The notes under the pieces are model-generated. The model ran no database searches. It was not told where the DNA came from and saw only the letters and a list, made by a program, of their open reading frames with translations. This document shows, piece after piece, positions 62,194 to 64,000 of a stretch of DNA of 64,000 bases (position 1 is the first letter of the stretch; every line of letters starts with the position of its first letter). The stretch is from contig OY970289.1 of assembly GCA_963716135.1 (NCBI GenBank), positions 1,178,001-1,242,000 of the forward strand, read 5' to 3'. The translations under genes and the position numbers were made by a program. This stretch comes from CAVRAW01 sp963716135. Its GTDB lineage: Bacteria > Planctomycetota > Planctomycetia > Pirellulales > JADZDJ01.

Positions 62194-62936
62194 ATGATCG
62201 AAACCCGCGACCTACAGAAGAATTTTGGTTCGCTGAAAGTGCTGCGCGGCGTATCGCTGACCGTGGCCGAGGGGGAGGTGGCGGCCATCATCGGCCCATC
62301 TGGCGGCGGGAAAAGCACGTTCCTGCGCTGCTTGAATGGCTTAGATGTGTTTGACGCCGGCCAAGTGCGCGTTGGTCAGCATACGCTCTCGCCAGGAAAT
62401 CATGACCGCAATGCAAGAGAAACCGTGCACGCAGTTCGGCAGCAACTCGGCATGGTGTTTCAGCAGTTCAATCTGTTTCCGCATCTGACGGTGCTGGGAA
62501 ATGTGATTGAGGCGCCCATCCGAGTGCTGAAGTTGCCTCGGGAGGAAGCGGTAGCCCGGGCGAAATCGCTGTTGGACCGCGTCGGGCTGGCGGAAAAAAT
62601 CGACGTGCGGCCCGACAAACTTTCCGGCGGCCAGCAGCAGCGCGTGGCGATCGCTCGGGCATTGGCAATGCAGCCCAAGGCGATGCTATTCGACGAGCCG
62701 ACCAGCTCACTTGATCCGCGGATGACTGCCGAAGTGCTGGAAGTGATGGCCGATCTGGCCGCCAGCGGTCAAACGATGATCGTGGTCACGCACGCCATGA
62801 GCTTCGCTCGCCGGGCCGCGAAGACTGTGCACGTGTTCCACGAAGGGGCAGTGGCCGAAAGCGGCCCGCCCGAGCAAATCTTCAGCGCGCCCAACAGTCC
62901 GCCACGCGCGAGTTCTTGCGAGAACTTTCGGTATAG
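62194..62936 (+). CDS. Amino-acid ABC transporter ATPase, tail frameshifted
   Basis: The ATPase of the polar amino-acid uptake system. Walker A is GPSGGGKST, the Q-loop QQFNLFPH, the signature LSGGQQQR, Walker B AMLFDEP, and the switch His is in VVTHAMSFA. Read as is, the frame ends at 62958 with an odd tail (PPRASSCENFRYRRQFKTN). Adding a C at 62899 gives SPATREFLRELSV and a stop at 62934-62936, the usual end of this family. It follows the fused permease by 3 bases. Confidence 0.92.
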
Positions 62937-62964
62937 ACGGCAATTCAAAACCAATTGATTACGG

Positions 62965-62970
62965 TATAAT
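62965..62970 (+). promoter_or_regulatory. -10 element of the hicBA operon
   Basis: A perfect TATAAT lies 43 bases before the hicB start, with a weak -35 (TTCAAA, 62944-62949, 15-base spacer). The following ATGATACAATTTGATGTA stretch could be the operator. Confidence 0.45.
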
Positions 62971-63013
62971 AGACGGGGAATGATACAATTTGATGTACAA
63001 GGAACATCGTGGA

Positions 63014-63229
63014 ATGCACAACGAATTTACGGCCATCATCGAGCAAGACGAGGGTTGGTTTGTCGCCTATTCGCCCGAAGTGCCTGGTGCGAACGGTCAG
63101 GGACGCACCAAGGAAGAGGCGAGAAAAAGCCTTGCTGAGGCGATTGCGTTGATTCTCGACGACCGGAGAGAAGACGGTTTGCGAGGGGTTCCGCAAGACG
63201 TGGTCCGCGAAATCGTAATTGTGGAATGA
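63014..63229 (+). CDS. hicB: HicB-family antitoxin
   Basis: A 71-residue partial RNase-H-fold antitoxin (NEFTAIIEQDEGWFVAYSPE, then VPGANGQGRTKEEARKSL). It lacks the longer C-terminal DNA-binding domain of some HicB proteins, so operator binding may be weak or come from the complex. The start is the ATG at 63014, about ten bases after AAGGA; an upstream ATG at 62993 is in frame. Its stop overlaps the toxin start (ATGA). Confidence 0.85.
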   Translation: MHNEFTAIIEQDEGWFVAYSPEVPGANGQGRTKEEARKSLAEAIALILDDRREDGLRGVPQDVVREIVIVE

Positions 63230-63417
63230 AACGTTCTTCCCTGCTCAAGCACCTGCGCCGACACGGATGTTATCTCAAGCGGGAAGGCGGATCACATTCG
63301 TTGTGGGCTAATCCAACCACCGGCCACATCGAAGCGGTGCCGCGCCACACCGAAATAGCCAATGTCTTAGCGCGCAAAATCTGTCGCAATCTTTCAGTGC
63401 CAGAAATCGGGCGGTAA
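63226..63417 (+). CDS. hicA: HicA-family toxin (mRNA interferase)
   Basis: A 63-residue double-stranded-RNA-binding-fold toxin. The catalytic His is in GGSHSLWANP, and the motif RHTEIANVLARKI is typical of HicA/YcfA. The antitoxin-first order is the reverse of E. coli hicAB but common. Both genes look intact, unlike many neighbours. Confidence 0.87.
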   Translation: MKRSSLLKHLRRHGCYLKREGGSHSLWANPTTGHIEAVPRHTEIANVLARKICRNLSVPEIGR

Positions 63418-63422
63418 ACGGC

Positions 63423-64000
63423 TCAGGCGTGCGTCGCCTTGGCATCCATGGCACGTTGAACGCTATTTAGTAACGAATCAAAGGTACCGTCGATCTCGTT
63501 CGACCAGGCGCGTGGCATCTCGACACCGAAGTTTTTTTCAATCCTCCTGACTATATCCTTCGGCGAGACATCATCGTTGGCATGCGACAAATCGTCGCTC
63601 GGATGCAACGCGGCGAGATCACAATGCAGGAGCTTCTCCATGCTCTTTCTTAAACGCACCGGCAAATGCTGGGGAATTCCACTGTCTGCGAAGTACGCCG
63701 AATAGAACTCATCGTCGCTCAGTCTCGGTCGTTCCCGAAGCCGCTGACGGAATCCTTGTTCGACAGGACTCGGCCCCAGCGGCGCTAACGAAAGCTCGGG
63801 AGGCTGACCATTCCGTATCCAACGAATCAATACGTAGACGCAAGCCGGCAGGTCAAACACTAAAGCCGCAAATAAAACTGCGAATGCAACAGGATAGCTT
63901 TGAAAGCCGTGCGGTAGACACCACAGAAGGGTTGCCAGAATCACGCCGGGAACCGCAATAAAAAACGGTATGAGCGCCGTATAATGCCTGAGCTTAGATT
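63423..64000 (-). CDS. Membrane protein, N-terminus beyond the window
   Basis: The frame stays open to the window end (SKLRHYTALIPFFIAVPGVI precedes the GTG at 63944), so the gene is cut off. Two hydrophobic segments (HYTALIPFFIAVPGVILATL and PVAFAVLFAALVFDLPACVY) are followed by a soluble helical part of about 120 residues. I recognise no family. It converges on hicA with a 5-base gap. Confidence 0.6.
   Translation of the reverse strand, partial: SKLRHYTALIPFFIAVPGVILATLLWCLPHGFQSYPVAFAVLFAALVFDLPACVYVLIRWIRNGQPPELSLAPLGPSPVEQGFRQRLRERPRLSDDEFYSAYFADSGIPQHLPVRLRKSMEKLLHCDLAALHPSDDLSHANDDVSPKDIVRRIEKNFGVEMPRAWSNEIDGTFDSLLNSVQRAMDAKATHA

Noticed and set aside
1..64000. Programmed ribosomal frameshifting as explanation for the broken genes
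   Set aside because: No common slippery heptamer, many unrelated genes including essential ones, and mixed insertions and deletions; sequence error fits better.
1..64000. CRISPR arrays, insertion sequences or a prophage
   Set aside because: No regularly spaced repeats with spacers, no transposase or integrase, and no block of phage genes is present.

Overview
The window looks like a chromosomal segment of a planctomycete, most likely from the Pirellulales side of the phylum. Supporting signs are an FGly-type sulfatase beside its formylglycine-generating enzyme, a Ser/Thr kinase with an extracytoplasmic sensor, TMTC-like membrane/TPR proteins, a sigma-70 factor with a very long N-terminal extension, membrane proteins opening with an RLRTLFLLIA-type motif, and short dispersed GC-rich repeats that translate as GEAPAEP. 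The taxonomic call is an inference from gene content; there is no rRNA here.

Layout. 1-6.3 kb: an ExeA/GspA-like ATPase, two membrane proteins, a permuted NlpC/P60 (YiiX-like) protein and NAD+ synthetase. 6.3-11.7 kb: a YetF/DUF421 membrane protein, then a sulfur-ester cluster (FGE, sulfatase, 2H phosphoesterase, HAD phosphatase), all but the DUF421 protein apparently exported. 11.7-15 kb: a membrane Ser/Thr kinase and a 1.2-kb non-coding stretch with large inverted repeats. 15-17.9 kb (minus strand): pcm, recJ, rpmG. 18-40.8 kb: one long ribosomal cluster (rpsL-rpsG-fusA, then rpsJ to rplO, secY-adk-map, rpmJ-rpsM-rpsK-rpsD-rpoA-rplQ). A beta-carbonic anhydrase and a SulP transporter sit between map and rpmJ, and no tuf, rpmD or infA is found at the usual places. 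40.8-45.1 kb (minus): two tandem TMTC-like proteins that share a 933-bp apparently identical core. 45.2-51.5 kb: a lipoprotein, an orphan phage-like protein, then kdsD, kdsC and a large LptA/LptC-like protein (Kdo/LPS supply and transport). 51.5-55.2 kb: pterin dehydratase, an NAD-dependent epimerase and an RpoD-like sigma factor. 55.2-60.6 kb: a candidate leader-peptide/attenuator RNA, a small membrane protein and two overlapping dynamin-like GTPase genes. 60.6-64 kb: a fused amino-acid ABC substrate-binding/permease protein with its ATPase, a hicBA toxin-antitoxin pair, and a membrane protein cut by the window edge.

A major caveat is that I find fifteen probable single-base indels, about one per 4 kb. 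They fall even in essential genes (rpsG, rplP, rplW), and several share the context GGGCGC where GGGCCGC is expected. I therefore read them as sequence error rather than gene decay, and corrected gene extents are given below. The ribosomal cluster has well-formed sigma-70-like promoters before rpsL, rpsJ and rpmJ. Several spacers hold long hairpins built from reiterated short words, which the annotated genes do not explain.
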